A DNA stretch of 64,000 bases from Euclidia mi (GCA_944739405.2 OX123190.2:59291805-59355804), one strand, 5' to 3'. Positions 1-11,821 are shown, counted from the stretch's first letter. Program-made: numbers and translations. The notes: generated from the sequence alone by a model not told the origin.

Positions 1-596
1 AACCACTACGTCATCGTGCCTTTGATAAGATTGTAATAGTACATCAATATCATTAATATTCGTACATTATAAAGCTAACAAGTTTGTTTGATTTCATACC
101 ACTCGACTTGATACAGAGATTATTTCCTATTTGTTATACTTCTCACCGGTTTTTTTTAATCAAAGCACTGGTTTTAGGAATAATTTTCATCACAAGTGTT
201 TGTTGGTTGTTCGTATTAATAATATCAAGCAAAAAAAACAACATCTCAAATCACAGTGTATTTTAAGAAAAAAAGAGATAATACAAAGCAAATGTCTAAA
301 GCTAGCAGAAAACTGCACTCCAAAGAATTGTTTGCAGTACCTCCAACAACATTCAAAAGATTTCATCTCGCTGTAATTCTCACACAATCTCGCCTGAATT
401 TGGCAGCTTTCGAGACGTTGATTAAGATTTAATCAAGCTGCGTCGGCAAAGCCTTATGCGATACACTCCAATAAAGCTTGATTTACAAGGTTTTATTTAA
501 AAAAAAATGACAAGATAAGTTAACAGCTTGTCGGGCGTTTTAATTAGATAAAAAAACGAGATAATTTTTAATTTATCTTACAGGCACATAATATCT
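1..596. other. AT-rich non-coding stretch
   Basis: Only short overlapping ORFs with AT-driven composition are present and no protein motif is recognisable. I see no repeat family, RNA gene or splice-bounded exon here. Confidence 0.5.
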
Positions 597-835
597 GCTG
601 TCATCATCCAGCTAGCGTTATTCCAGTTTAAACCCGGGGTTTGCTTTGTAGTCTAACCGGATTTGACTGAATTTTAGCTTTTCCACAGAGCGACACTGCC
701 TGTCTGACCTCCGCAACCCAAAGGGATAGTCATATTCAATATCCACATAACTTCGAAATAAAAATGTTGGTGCCCACTGTGCTGATGCCCTCTGCATGGC
801 AGTCTGTTGGTATCTCCACTAGGCTATCGCTGTTA
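597..835 (-). mobile_element. SINE (family B) copy, reverse orientation, 5' part degraded
   Basis: Read on the minus strand this matches the complete family-B SINE at 6166-6530. It has the head fragment naming a 'gcgatagcc..agtggagataccaacagactgccatgcag' type tRNA-like region, the body 'ggttgcggaggtcagacaggcag', and the 3' segment 'cgggtttaaactgg' leading to 'gatgatgac'. The central part is shortened compared with 6166-6530. Copies also occur at 2480, 4012 and 60531, so the interspersed-repeat nature is clear from this window alone. Confidence 0.7.
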
Positions 836-1344
836 ATTATTTGCTGTAATATCTTAATATATAGGTACAAAAATCGATCAAATGTAGAACGAGTAAAGAG
901 TTTTAAAATCGTTGCTAAAATCGCTTTAACTAAAATTTCTTATTTCATATTCATAGCAGTCATGTTATTATACAGATGTTACATAAAATACTCAAAAGTA
1001 TCAAACATGAACCCTGTTAGGGCACAGGAATACACAACAATTTCTACAATTATTTATCAACTTACATAATAATATTTTATAATAATCAGCCATTACAATT
1101 TGCACATTAAAATATGATAATTTGACATTGGAAATAAAAAAAAAAAAATAACTTTGCACATAATACTCGTATTAATTCACTAAGTATATAATTTACTCTA
1201 AGTATATAAATCAAATAAACTATCGTAAGTATTATTATTTTAATATGTCACAATTTATTAAAACATAATTTATGTGTCATAATTTATGAGAATTTATATA
1301 TCATAATTTATTAAAACCATCATAAGTAATATTTTCATAATTTA
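836..1344. repeat. AT-rich DNA with irregular CATAATTTATTAAAA repeats
   Basis: From about 1240 to 1345 the motif CATAATTTATTAAAA recurs imperfectly four to five times. It lies just beyond the 3' end of the minus-strand LINE fragment and may be the expanded tail of that element. The rest is AT-rich without recognisable coding sequence. Confidence 0.4.
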
Positions 1345-1908
1345 TTAAAATTTGTCATCTAAATACTCTCTTAGACTATACCTAGTAACATTTATTTATC
1401 AGAAATGTTTGTAAGGCTTTCCTAAAGCTATCGTTTTTTGAATTTTTAAATTCATTGGGTAGTTTATTATATACCTTTATGCACATTACAAGAGGTCATG
1501 AATGGTATATTGCTAGTGTAAAATTGGGTAAGGCTAGTTTCTTTGGATTTCTAAGATTTTGTTTACATGTGCCTTGGTCTTTAGCTAAGGGAAATAAATG
1601 GGGATGCTTCCTTACAAACTGACTTATTTCTAAAATATACATACTTGTTAGGGTAAGTATTTTGTACTTTATAAAATATGGCTTGCTACTTTCCAATTGT
1701 CCTATATTAGCATGGATCCCGATGCATTTTTTTTGTAATATAGTCTTTCTACATCCACGCTATTGCCCCATACTATAATTCCATAATTTAGCCATGAATA
1801 TGCATAGTAGGCTGTTAAAAGGTAACTGGAAAACCCTGAATGAATCTTGCGAAACTTAACGTACATTAAATTAACAGACACAAAGAGCATACAGTCTCGA
1901 AACAACAA
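1345..1908 (-). pseudogene. 3' end of a CR1/jockey-like LINE reverse transcriptase ORF, truncated and frameshifted
   Basis: The minus strand encodes, across shifting frames, the region that follows the RT domain in CR1/jockey-type ORF2. It includes the stretch 'SWLNYGIIVWGNSVDVERL', then 'ISQFVRKHPHLFPLAKDQGT', then 'KVYNKLPNEFKNSKNDSF' and 'SLREYLDDKF'. The same block order ('SYGILLWGTAADIQTIF' to 'GYYTIKEFLDD') occurs in the 14-17 kb LINE, so the assignment is supported within the window. At least two frameshifts and no RT core make this a dead 5'-truncated copy. It belongs to a related but different family from the 14-17 kb copy. Confidence 0.7.
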
Positions 1909-2479
1909 ATTATGGAACTGTTATTCTGTATGGCCGTCGGGCACCTGCGCCAAACGTGCTATCAACCTTGTATAAAATTGTAGACTGGTAAAGATTCAAA
2001 AAAATCTAAGCGATTAGTCTAGCTAGAAAGTCTAGCTTGAACATCAAATCTGTCGAACTATCAACGATTGCCCCGATTGAACTTAATTAATAGACATCTA
2101 AAAGGTCAGATAATGTCACATCTCTAATTAATTAGAACACTTCAAAATACCTTCTAATAAAGAAAAATCTTGAGAAGAAGCAAATAAATCTCAGTATCTC
2201 AATTAATTAAAATTTTCTAATCAAGCTGCAGGCATAACTGTCACTTATTAGTTACGCCGAGTGAACACACAAATAGCTAGTCCGTCCCAGCACATACATT
2301 ACTTGAATATTTCATTTAATTACACAATTACCTTCACATTTACTAACAAAGGTTTCTTCCCTTCCATGTAAAGTGTTTGTCTTATTGCAAGCGTGGAATC
2401 TCGCTGCCAGCTATTTATATCACTACTATTGCACCTTTTTTTTGTATCCACACATTAGATCTTGTATTTTAAACGAAGG
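1909..2479. other. Unassigned AT-rich sequence
   Basis: No protein motif, RNA gene or repeat copy was recognised. Some TAATTAATT-rich runs are present. Confidence 0.4.
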
Positions 2480-2612
2480 TACTGGGTTGCGGAGGTTAGA
2501 CGGCAGTATCTCTGTGGAAAAGCTGATATTCTGTCATATCTGGTTGGACCTCGGGCTGCAAATCGTAAGTCTCGCATGCAACCGGGATAAAGCTAGGACG
2601 ATGATGATGATT
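2480..2612 (+). mobile_element. SINE (family B) 3' half
   Basis: This matches the 3' half of the complete SINE at 6166-6530: the 'gggttgcggaggt.agac' block, 'tctgtggaaaagct', a diverged 'ggttggacctcgggctgcaa' block, and the terminal 'gataaagctaggacgatgatgatga'. The tRNA-like head is missing, as expected of a 5'-truncated SINE. Confidence 0.65.
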
Positions 2613-3423
2613 TATAACGAAAGTAGTAGCGTTGTTGTAACTTCCACAAAACGCTCTTCGTGTCCACAATCTGGTACATTTTTTGCCGATTTACCTGCAT
2701 TTGAATGCTAAAAGAAATATTTAGGTAAGCTTCCTAACAGTCGATATACAACTAGCATCACCACTTAAACGTTTTAAAATCGCTGAACGCTACCCGCTGG
2801 CGCTTAAACCTTTACCTAATGTAGGAACAGCAACAGTTTTTGGACTAATGAGTTAATTAAGCTAAATGGCATAGCCCGGGATCCCAGTAACGTCTGCTTA
2901 AATGTGCTTAGGGCCCTTATTGGGCCTTGAGATTGCAGCGAGTGTCTCAAGGTGTAATAAATTGCGTTTTTAATTTTATGAACTCCAATTAGAGGTAGGA
3001 ATAATTAATTTTGGGATAAAGTAAGGTGAAATTTAAAGGCTTTGGGAACATAGCCTTATATTGAACCTTTAGGGTAGGAGTATATAATATAGTACACGTG
3101 ACAGAAAGGGTAGAAATAGAGACAGACTTGGCTGTGATAATAATTATAACAGTCTTATGATTTTGTGCAATGCGTTTCTAACGACTTTGGGATCAGTCGA
3201 CCATGTGTGAGCTTAGATATTTTATTATTCTAATACACAAAAAGTTCAAGTTCTTAATCTACTCAATACGTAATTCATTATCTAGTTAAGGAAATTTGAC
3301 GTAACTGCCTAAATTAGACGAAAAAAAAAAAGGTTTAGTCACAGTTTTTACCCTCAAGACTGCCTGACCCTAATTTCTTTGGTGAAGGCTTCTAGTTACA
3401 ATGATACAACAGTTTTGCTTTCA
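2613..3423. other. Unassigned non-coding sequence
   Basis: Nothing coding or repetitive could be recognised. The stretch contains an A-run near 3322. Confidence 0.4.
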
Positions 3424-3535
3424 TTCACACACACCATCAGCCTTTAACAATCCACTGATGGACTAGGCCTCTCCTTTGAAAGGAGGAATTGGCCTACTAT
3501 ACCAGGCTGGCCAAACGGGTTGGTAAAGGGTTTGT
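3424..3535 (-). mobile_element. Diverged SINE (family B2) 3' fragment, reverse orientation
   Basis: The segment reads in reverse as the 3' part of the SINE at 60531-60807: 'ggccagcctgg..tagtaggccaattcc' and 'gagaggcctagtccatcagtgg'. It is highly diverged, so the family call is tentative. Confidence 0.4.
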
Positions 3536-3587
3536 ATCAAGTGTTCCTTCTCTTACAGTGCTGTTCTCTGCATAATATGCTCCCTCT

Positions 3588-3660
3588 GTCGGCTCTTACG
3601 ACAACCATGGGATGATATGGGGTGGTGACATTCCGTATTCTTAATCCGTCACCTCACGAA
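3588..3660 (-). repeat. Interspersed repeat fragment (copy of 6678-6755)
   Basis: The reverse complement contains 'gtcaccacccca', 'cccatggttgtcgtaagag' and an altered 'cgac' end. These match 'gtcaccaccccctatcttcccgtg' and 'ggtgtcgtaagaggtgac' at 6678-6755. I read it as the UTR of a dispersed element; the parent family is not identifiable here. Confidence 0.5.
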
Positions 3661-4011
3661 CAGCCTTTCATTAGTACTGTAGAACAGACACCAGTTTCTT
3701 GAACTTTGATTTAAAATGGCGTTTGTAAACAAAAATAGCACCCACATCATTATTTAACCATTTATAGAATAATAGCTACTTTAAATAAAAGGAGTATTAC
3801 ATTTTAATTAACGCACTTAACGTAATCTTTTTAATGTGAGGCGATTTATAATACATTTCGTGGGTGCTGTAAGATATGCAAAAGAAAATACACCAAGAAA
3901 TTAGTAGGTATTTTTACTAAAACTAGAAAACCCTACATCAAACCCTAGATCAACCTGTTTGGCCCGCGTGGTGTAGTAAATCAAATCCTCCTATTCACGC
4001 ACTACATTGTT

Positions 4012-4232
4012 CATCATCATCATCTCCCTACCGTTATCCCGGTTGCATCCAAGACTTTCACGCCTTGGAGGCCGAGGTCCGCTTACTAGTCTAACCAGAT
4101 ATGGCAAAATGTCAAGTTTTCCACAGAGCGACTGCCATCTGACCTCCGCAACCCAAAGGGATAGCGATATTCCATGGTTTAGACCAGTATCAGTTTATTT
4201 GAGGGTACTGACTCCCCGTAACGACTCACGCA
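4012..4232 (-). mobile_element. SINE (family B) copy, reverse orientation
   Basis: On the minus strand it carries the family-B 3' part in order: 'ctgatactggtctaaaccatgg', 'tatcgctatccctttgggtt', 'gcggaggtcagatggcagtcgc', 'ctggttagactagtaagcgg' and 'gggataacgg..atgatgatgatga'. Compared with 6166-6530 it lacks the tRNA-like head. Confidence 0.7.
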
Positions 4233-6151
4233 CTACATTGATGTCTTGAGGAAAATACTGTTTCACAATGATTTTTCATGAGTGAGTAACGAACATTACT
4301 TTAGAACCGTTGAATTAAGGTATTACAAAGATAGTCATTTTTTATACAAAACTTTTTTATACATTTATTATTTGAAGCGAAATGCTCTAGAAATAGCTGA
4401 GGGTACACGAGCATCGAATAAATGTTACTTTTTAATTTACTCTATAGTTGATATTTATCGGGTCGGTATACCAACACATTGTATGAAAATAAATTGTCTA
4501 TTTTATCGCGCTAAGCTAGACGTTATTCTCGAGCAATATGGTTTTCCATGTTGAGCATAAAGACATTACTAGGAAGATGAAGTTTCATAAAATTCCGTGG
4601 AACAAACTCAATCTGCCCCATCCCCTCTGTAACCCTCTCCCTACACCTCGCTCAAGAAGGCTTCTGATTAAAAATTAACTAACGGAGTAACTCTGCATAA
4701 AAGGCAACATTATTAAGATATCTTTGATAGCCGCTGTAAGGTTTGGGAGAAACTTCGGTTATGAAAAGAGTGTAAATCAGTTGACTGCGTCACAAATTTG
4801 GAGACTATAATTGGGTCCCAGTGTACGTCAATACATAGGTATACTTACATTGATTTACTGATAAAATTATAAACTCCTTCATGTAACGGAATATCTAATT
4901 CGTGTGTGTATTTTCTACGAAACGTGGGTACTAATAATAATAAATATTATTAATAATAATAATTGTTTCGGTTTATATAAAGACAGCTGAAATGATATAA
5001 ATGACTATGACCAAACCTTTGATTTATCATATTGTCCTTATTCTACGTCGTTAGGAGTGACAATCTAATTAAAGACGTGTTTTCTATCTTCTTTCTCATT
5101 CCACACAGGTATAGTATAAAACTTGCTTACATAGAAATAATGTTTAGAAGAATCAATTATTTGTTTGCAGTTTCCACAGAGTTCCATTCGATCGAGTTTC
5201 CATTCGATACATACATTTTATCTTACATATTCGTGTATATGCACAAAATACGTCTATACAATGTGTAGTAGTTTTAAGTAGACCGATGAAGGAACTGCGC
5301 CGCAATCTAGAGATGCTCTAGATGTAAGTAGGAACAGTTTTGAGCAAAAATACACTGTCTAGAAATAGCACTTAGATTGATTTAAATTGCATTAAAATAG
5401 CGATCCAGCTCTTTTCTCTAACCCACATTGTAGTTTTCTTGCAGTTGACTACCATGAAAACAATTTCTTTTATTCAAGAGAAATAGAAAAGGCATCTAAA
5501 GGAAATCCAGCATGGTTGTACGTATGCTTTATGCATGAAGCGGGCTTCAATAAAGTCTGATTAAAATTTAATCAACCATGTAACTTGCTAAGCGTTTTTG
5601 CCAACAAGCAACCGTTGCGATCCTTGACTTGAACAAACTTTGTACTGGGTAAATAAATAGCCTTATAAATCGAATAATAAATTAGAGTTAAACAGGGTAA
5701 TATGTTTCTTATTAATATCAACGTAGTATGGATATGTTAACGAATATTTTTTATTCATACTTAATTGAAGGAAAATATGTTGGAGAACTTTTAAAACATC
5801 AAAATACTGTCAAATATTAAATGTAGAAAATTCGTATGCTTTTGAAAACAAAATATTTGAAAGAGTAAAATATTTAAGATTGTCTTTGTACATTTTTAGA
5901 AGTTATGCTTAATATTTCTTAGAGTCACGGTGAATACTTGCGAAAATGCAAAAAGATAGTCCAATCTGAATTTGACACTGAATTTGTCGTGAGATGTTTT
6001 AAATTTATTTAATTTTATTTCAATTTGTTTTATTTTATTTTAATTCTTTAAATTTTGTTTTGATTTCTTTAATTATATTAATGTTTTATTCCAATTTGTT
6101 TAGTTTTATATTTAATTTTATTTTGTATAACCTCATTTATTTTCACAATTT
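4233..6151. other. Unassigned AT-rich sequence with T-rich tract
   Basis: Two ORFs of 78-90 codons (4282-4554 and 5032-5268) have no recognisable domains and look like chance ORFs in AT-rich DNA. A T-rich, degenerate TTTTATTTTAATT tract spans about 6000-6130. Confidence 0.4.
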
Positions 6152-6165
6152 ATTCGACTATTCCT

Positions 6166-6530
6166 AAGGCGGCGATAGCCGAGTGGATATACCAACAGAC
6201 TGCCATGCAGAGGGTATCGGGTTCGAATCGACTTTTCGACTTTTCGGAGTTATGTGCGTTTTAAATTGTTAATTATCGCTTGTCCCGTGCCTCGGAGAGC
6301 ACGTTAAGCCGTCGGTCCCGGTTGTCATGAAGATCTTTGACAGTCGATACAGGGCGTCAGTACCTTCTAAATAAACTGACACTAGTCTAAACCATGGAAT
6401 ATCGCTATCACTTCGGGTTGCGGAGGTCAGACAGGCAGTCGCTCCGTGGAAAAGCTAATATTCAGCCAAATCCGGTTAGACTAGAAAGCGGACCCCAGAT
6501 TGAAACTGGGATAACGCTAAGAGGATGATG
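6166..6530 (+). mobile_element. Complete SINE (family B) flanked by a perfect 14-bp target duplication
   Basis: The element starts with a tRNA-related head 'ggcggcgatagccgagtgg' and a B-box-like 'gggttcgaatc', then has a body of about 300 bp, and ends in 'aggatgatg'. It is bounded by ATTCGACTATTCCT at 6152-6165 and the identical 14 bp at 6531-6544, so the ends are defined by the sequence itself. A short internal duplication ('gacttttcgacttttcgg') follows the B box. Transcription would be by RNA polymerase III and mobilisation by a LINE in trans. The LINE partner cannot be told from this window. Confidence 0.88.
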
Positions 6531-6677
6531 ATTCGACTATTCCTTATTCTTATATCCTTTATCTATATAGGTAATTAGCCCTTCATTACTTACTATCTTA
6601 ACTACAAATACTGTGCTCAATCCTAATCGGACTTCAAATGCACATGACATGTATAATATTTAATTTTCCGTGTGGTT

Positions 6678-6755
6678 GACGGTATAGAATACAAGTGTCA
6701 CCACCCCCTATCTTCCCGTGGGTGTCGTAAGAGGTGACTAAGGGATAACACGATG
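6678..6755 (+). repeat. Interspersed repeat fragment
   Basis: This is the counterpart of 3588-3660. It holds 'gtcaccaccccctatcttcc' followed by 'gtcgtaagaggtgactaagg'. It is short, non-coding, and probably a UTR piece of an unidentified LINE. Confidence 0.5.
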
Positions 6756-6805
6756 CAAATACTATCTTTGCGTAGAAACGGAAAACTCGACATCCAACCC
6801 TATAC

Positions 6806-7064
6806 GACTGCCTCGTTGGTCTCGCGGTATAAATGTGCGCGTGGGATCGGGAGGTCCCGGGTTCGATTCCTGGGTCGGGCAGTGTTATTGGGTTTTTCTG
6901 TCACGAAATTCTCAGTAGCAGCACGGAGTCTGGAAATGTGCCCGGTACGGCAATAGGCTCGCCCCTTATTACGTGGGACTAAAGTATATCTGGCGAAAAG
7001 TGGGTGTAGAAATACACCTCTGCCTACCTTTTCGGGGTTATAGGCGTGAGACTATGTATGTATG
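6806..7064 (+). mobile_element. Full-length SINE (family A) with tRNA-derived head
   Basis: The head 'gactgcctcgttggtctcgc' plus 'ggtcccgggttcgattcctg' looks like a tRNA A box and B box, but the acceptor stem does not pair, so it is SINE rather than tRNA. The body runs through 'gttattgggtttttctgtca' to 'cctaccttttcggggttata', with a TATG-repeat tail. A second full copy lies at 41731-41985. Reverse 3' fragments lie at 12161, 40904 and 54314. Confidence 0.8.
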
Positions 7065-10000
7065 TAATATTTAATTACTATAACTATTCTATATTGTATT
7101 TGTTCTCTGTAGTAGCCTATTATTAAATACATAAGTAAATACATTTCTAATATGTATTTATTTTAAACATAAAGTCAATAGTTGAATACATTCTTACGTC
7201 ATTAAAGATTTTATATTTTTAATTATTCAGACCCAAGAATAAGCTTTTTAAAGCAAGTTAAAAATATAACAGCTCTTATTAGAATATTCATACTAAAGCA
7301 ACAATATAAATTAAAAACATACACATTATGCTCTAGTCTAGTGAACCGAAAGTCTAGTCAAAATAAATTTTTTCCTAACGGCAATGAAAAATTGGTGTCC
7401 GAAGTCGTATCAAAAGAATAAATTACAAAATTCGAGGCACATGACAAGGGAATTTAAAGCTAGTGGTGTGAACTGTGGACTCAAACCCTAAACGTCTTTA
7501 AGTGCAATTTGCAGTCGGCTTTTTTAAAGTTTTCTTATCCAGAGCGAGTCTAAACAGCTATTCAAGGGTTCAAGACTCAATCGCTCTTTGCTGTTACGGG
7601 GCCACGACACCTTCCGTCATCGCCTATCATTTAAAAAAAACAACGATTACATCAAAATAATGATGGTATATGAGATCACTGTACCAAATTTGTCATATGA
7701 TCTTAAAGCAGTTAGGGACCAAAGAGCCTTATTTCTTTCTTCCATATCTCAGTAGTCTCCATGAATTAGTTCCAGGAAGGAGCTCTTCGGGTCACTAAAC
7801 ATACAAGGTAGAAATATAAAATATATATGGGGTTGTGGGTGGTCCGAAGGAACTTAATGACCCGTGAACGTTTGACTGTGCGACTAATCAGGGATGAACT
7901 CGAAGGTACCGTTATGACGGGTTGAGTGGCTACGTAAACTGTGGACTTGGACCGCTGTATGTATTTAACTTTATAAGATATTATTGGCAAATTACTTTAG
8001 TGCATATAATATCTGAAAAGCTATTTGCTTTATCTATATATAGGCTCGTTATTATCCAACGCCTGATTATACCTATGCTAGGACAGTTTAACTATCCCCG
8101 TGAGTCCCGTGGCTTTAGTTTTCTATGGTCACTTTATGTCAAAACCTGTGCACCAACTTGCCATATCTTGTTTTCCGCATAATCGAGCGTCGGTAAGCGT
8201 GTAATGATCTCCAGCCAACGTAGAGCCTGCGGATGGCGAGCTAATGAAGCTCGCCTGTCGAGCAATAATATAATACATTTATTATATGGGTATGTAAGAA
8301 AGCCAGTAAAAGTTGTGACCTAAATGAATAAAATATTTTTGTTAATGGAATATCGTAAAGTCAAGTTTGGGAAATGCATGGGTTAAGATATCGCTTTGAA
8401 GTCATAAAGTATGTGTGAAATTGGTAAAGGAGATCCGATATGAATTGCGATTTTGTTTGCGAGTAAATTTTTGAAATAATTTAATCATTATCTACTCGTA
8501 GTTATGAATGTGAAAAATATGTTCGACATTGAGTAGATTATTTTCTTTAATATAATTATTAGATTATTTCTTTATGAAATATATTTATGGCGGCTATCTC
8601 ACTACTACGAAAAGTCAAGTGTTCTGGCTTAGAGTTTCGCAGAATGCAAGTATTTGCGTAAACAAATAATTACCCCGAGATTCAGGTCGTGTTTTTTGTT
8701 TGTAAGTGTAATGAAGAATATTATGTTAATAATGTGAGAATAGTATTTTTAAACATGGAGGTAATCTTATAGAACTTTGTTTACTGTATAGCTTCTTACT
8801 AGTCCATAACAGTGCTAATCTAAATCTTTGTAACATAGTCTAGTTAGTTTGCCTCATTACATAAATAAGATCAAAAAGGACAAAGGCGCCATGATTACTC
8901 ATGTTAGTTCACGGAAATTGTGCAGGATATGAGTGCCGGATAGGATGTAATGGGAAAATACCATGCATCGTCTTTAACTATGCGAAAATATTTACAGAGG
9001 TTGCACCATAATCGTATGTTAGAATTATTTATTTTGATAGTAACTGGCTGAGCCAATGGCTTTGCCCGTGTAGAAGGCTATACCTTAGAAATGAATTAAA
9101 GAAATAGCTCTTAATATAATATTTATTTTCATTCCAATTTGTGCCTCATGGAACTATGTTTGTGAGATTTTGTGGCTAGTTTTTAATCTGTGTATCTATA
9201 CTAAGGATAATAATATAATTATTTAATAAATTACAAAAACGAGAGACGGACAGCGAAGGATTAGTAGGTGAAAAAAAGGTTCCGAAGGGCTGAGTTATAC
9301 CAATCAAACTTTCTTTACTTTGAAACTCAATTGCACGTTTAGCGTAGTGGTTAAACCTTTGTATGCCGCAACACAGATCTACGAGACACACAATAGCTTT
9401 TTAATTGTGATTGGTAATATATGAACGCTTAAGCCACCGTTCGGGTGTTTACTTCGTCGACGGTATGACATTTGTCTTGAATCAAATATTTTATTGATTC
9501 GGGTCTTGGTGTATACAAGTGTTTATAAAAATTTTCTATGATGCAGGATTTATTCCTAGTGTGGGCGTAACCTTTAAATGAATAACAAAAAGTAATAATT
9601 GTGTGATTTCTCGGTGTCAGGCTACATAAGCAGAATTATTATAGGTAATTAGCAAGTTGACTTCAGCCTTCCTATCAACTATCATTATATTACCTTTGGA
9701 ACAAGTTTCTTTGACCATAGTAGGGAATTACCAAAGTCCTTATTATCATCGATCTACAAGTAATTACATAACTTGTTAATGTTTCTATGTCCTTGTGTCG
9801 GAACCAATTTTGTGTGATTAACATCTTTCTAGTTCACTTACTCACCAACTTAATACATTGCGGATGTATAAAATATTATAACAGGGCTATAAGTAATACA
9901 AGAAAACAAGGAAGTATATGAAAAACAAACTGTAATTTGTGTTTAGCGTGCCTAACAAAGTTTATTTAAGTAAACTCCCAAGTTGTTATTGTAATTTATA

Positions 10001-10639
10001 TGTACGCTTGTTGATTTAATATTATTATAACTTTGGTTTATTTCTCAAATAATCTTTGGTTTTATTTTATTGGTATACTTTGTACCTAGTATAAATATCA
10101 CTTTTAAGTTGGTATGATGTAGAATTGTACATATAAAATATAAGCCCTATTAAAAACTTCTATGGTGCTAAAATTGTCCTGTATAATAGCAAGTAAACTT
10201 GTTCGATCTGGAATTATTCCTATGCCTATCCCTATCTGCTCTATTATTGTTGACAAGTGTATCATTGAGGGATTACCGACTTTTTACAATAATTTCAACC
10301 AAGTTGGCGTAAGGAACGACGTTACTCTTGCTTACAACCTTACAACAGAGTGAAGAAAAAGCACAAGAAAATAGCACATCGATTCTCTGGTAACAGCAGA
10401 CCAGATCATTTAAGGACCTAGAAAAGGCACTACAACTGCGGACTTATTTTTTAAATTTCTCTCAATAATGATAACTTAATATACACGCTGATTTTTTATT
10501 GGTTTTGGAGCGAAAGCCATCGTATTGCTTATCGTTAATAGAACCTAACCAGCTAATAATATTTGAAATATAAGCTAAAAAAAACTTGAGAAATTAATTA
10601 ATTTAATAGTACGAGAACACGAAGTATCACTTTGCCGCA
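7065..10639. other. Unassigned AT-rich non-coding DNA
   Basis: About 3.5 kb without a recognisable gene or complete repeat. The longer ORFs (for example 7922-8182 and 9176-9391) have no domain signature. A weak tRNA-head-like phrase near 9335-9385 may be a decayed SINE. I see no splice-bounded coding exon. Confidence 0.45.
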
Positions 10640-11078
10640 CACTGGCGAAGTACGAGCGATCGTGTCACAAACACACACTGGCATTAGTCATTGAACTGTT
10701 ATTCCCGCCCTCCTCGCTCCCCACCATGCGCGCGCGCGCACCACCCTCCGCTACGGGGCGCGGCGGGCTGCGGTGCGGCGCGGGCGCAAGTTGACCTTCA
10801 GTCTTAAGAAATTAGGTCAATGGGACAGTCGTATATTATCACGCTCCCGTCACTCAGTGTCCGTGTTACGTAATTAAACTACAACCGTAGATCCTTACAA
10901 TACTGATGTGTTCGCTAGTGGATTGATAGGCCGCAACCTGACCTGACTCCATAGGGTTTTATTAGTGGATCGAGGTTATAAGATTTGTGTACAAAGAAGA
11001 AACGGAGTCGCGAGAACGCGAGAAACATGTGTGTGCAAATGTGTGAATTGATTGTGATGTAAGCAGAAGACTGAAAAG
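10640..11078 (+). promoter_or_regulatory. Candidate host-gene promoter and non-coding first exon
   Basis: Against an AT-rich background, 10700-10800 is strongly GC- and CpG-rich (alternating GCGCGC, then CG-dense). It is followed by a TATATTAT-like element (10832) and an arthropod initiator-like TCAGT with its A at 10856. Divergent nuclear-receptor half sites TGACCT and AGGTCA lie at about 10793 and 10814. Downstream, 10856-11078 has no long ORF and ends in AAAAG followed by GTAAAT, a good 5' splice donor, which suits a 5'-UTR exon. The TATA-to-initiator spacing is shorter than usual and no downstream coding exon is proven, so this is an inference. Confidence 0.35.
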
Positions 11079-11437
11079 GTAAATGATTTGATTTATTGAT
11101 TGTTGTGAATAGCTACGTTCGTAACATGTTTTAAAAACGCTAGAAATAAGTAAATACCTAAATTCGGCTTTTATTAGTTATTGAAAATGATTATGTACCT
11201 ACGATTAATACGTAAATAATAATAAGTTCTTCTTTTCTTCTACTAGTTTATTACTCGTACATATGATTGCGTGAACCCACAGCTTATTTCTGTCGACTTA
11301 CGAAGGAATAGGTACAGCTAATTAGTTACATGGGTTTATTATTTTAATCATTATCATGTGCTTAAAATTATTGAAGTTGTCATCGTAATTAATTTGTGTT
11401 TTGTAAGTACGCAAATTAGGTATCACTATCCATCCAT
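11079..11437. other. Presumed intronic or intergenic AT-rich DNA
   Basis: It follows the candidate splice donor. No coding or repeat signal was seen. Confidence 0.35.
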
Positions 11438-11698
11438 ACTTCTTATGCTGGGGCTTCACTACCGGCTAACGTCAATGCCTGCTAGCGCGATAATTATTGC
11501 GATAATGTTTAACGTGCTAAAGTAGGTGGCTACACTTGGAACGTCAACGTTAATGCCCATCCTTGGCGATAAAAACGCCAAACGCCAATGTTAATGCCGT
11601 TGTCAAATTATCGCGTTAAGTCGTGGCTATACCTACGGTTAACGTACATTATCGCAATAATTCATGCCATTTTTCGTTAGTATGGCCCCAGCAGAAGT
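11438..11698. mobile_element. Hairpin MITE candidate
   Basis: The ends are inverted: ACTTCT followed two bases later by TGCTGGGGC at the left, and GGCCCCAGCAGAAGT at the right. Inside these, a second inverted block pairs 'aattattgcgataatgt' with 'acattatcgcaataatt'. The central part contains direct variants of 'aacgccaatgttaatgcc'. Length is about 260 bp with no ORF, consistent with a non-autonomous DNA transposon. A target duplication was not identified. Confidence 0.5.
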
Positions 11699-11762
11699 GC
11701 TTTGCTCACTGATAAGTGTTTTATATGTAGGTAGTTACCTACTGTCACACGCGCTGTACTGA

Positions 11763-11821
11763 CTGTACCTAAAACAGCTGTTGACCTCGCCGCGTGACGT
11801 CAATAGCTGTTTTAGGTACAG
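11763..11821. repeat. 23-bp inverted repeat containing CRE-like and E-box sites
   Basis: The arms 11763-11785 and 11799-11821 pair at 22 of 23 positions around a 13-nt GC-rich loop. The right arm overlaps TGACGTCA (11795-11802), a perfect CRE palindrome. The left arm has CAGCTG, an E-box. Function is unproven; it could be a small foldback repeat or a regulatory cruciform. Confidence 0.5.

Noticed and set aside
4282..4554. 90-codon ORF as a host protein
   Set aside because: No domain, no splice context and AT-driven composition. Chance ORFs of this length are expected.
6806..6880. tRNA gene on the plus strand
   Set aside because: A and B boxes are present, but the sequence continues into a SINE body that recurs at 41731. 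No proper cloverleaf can be drawn.
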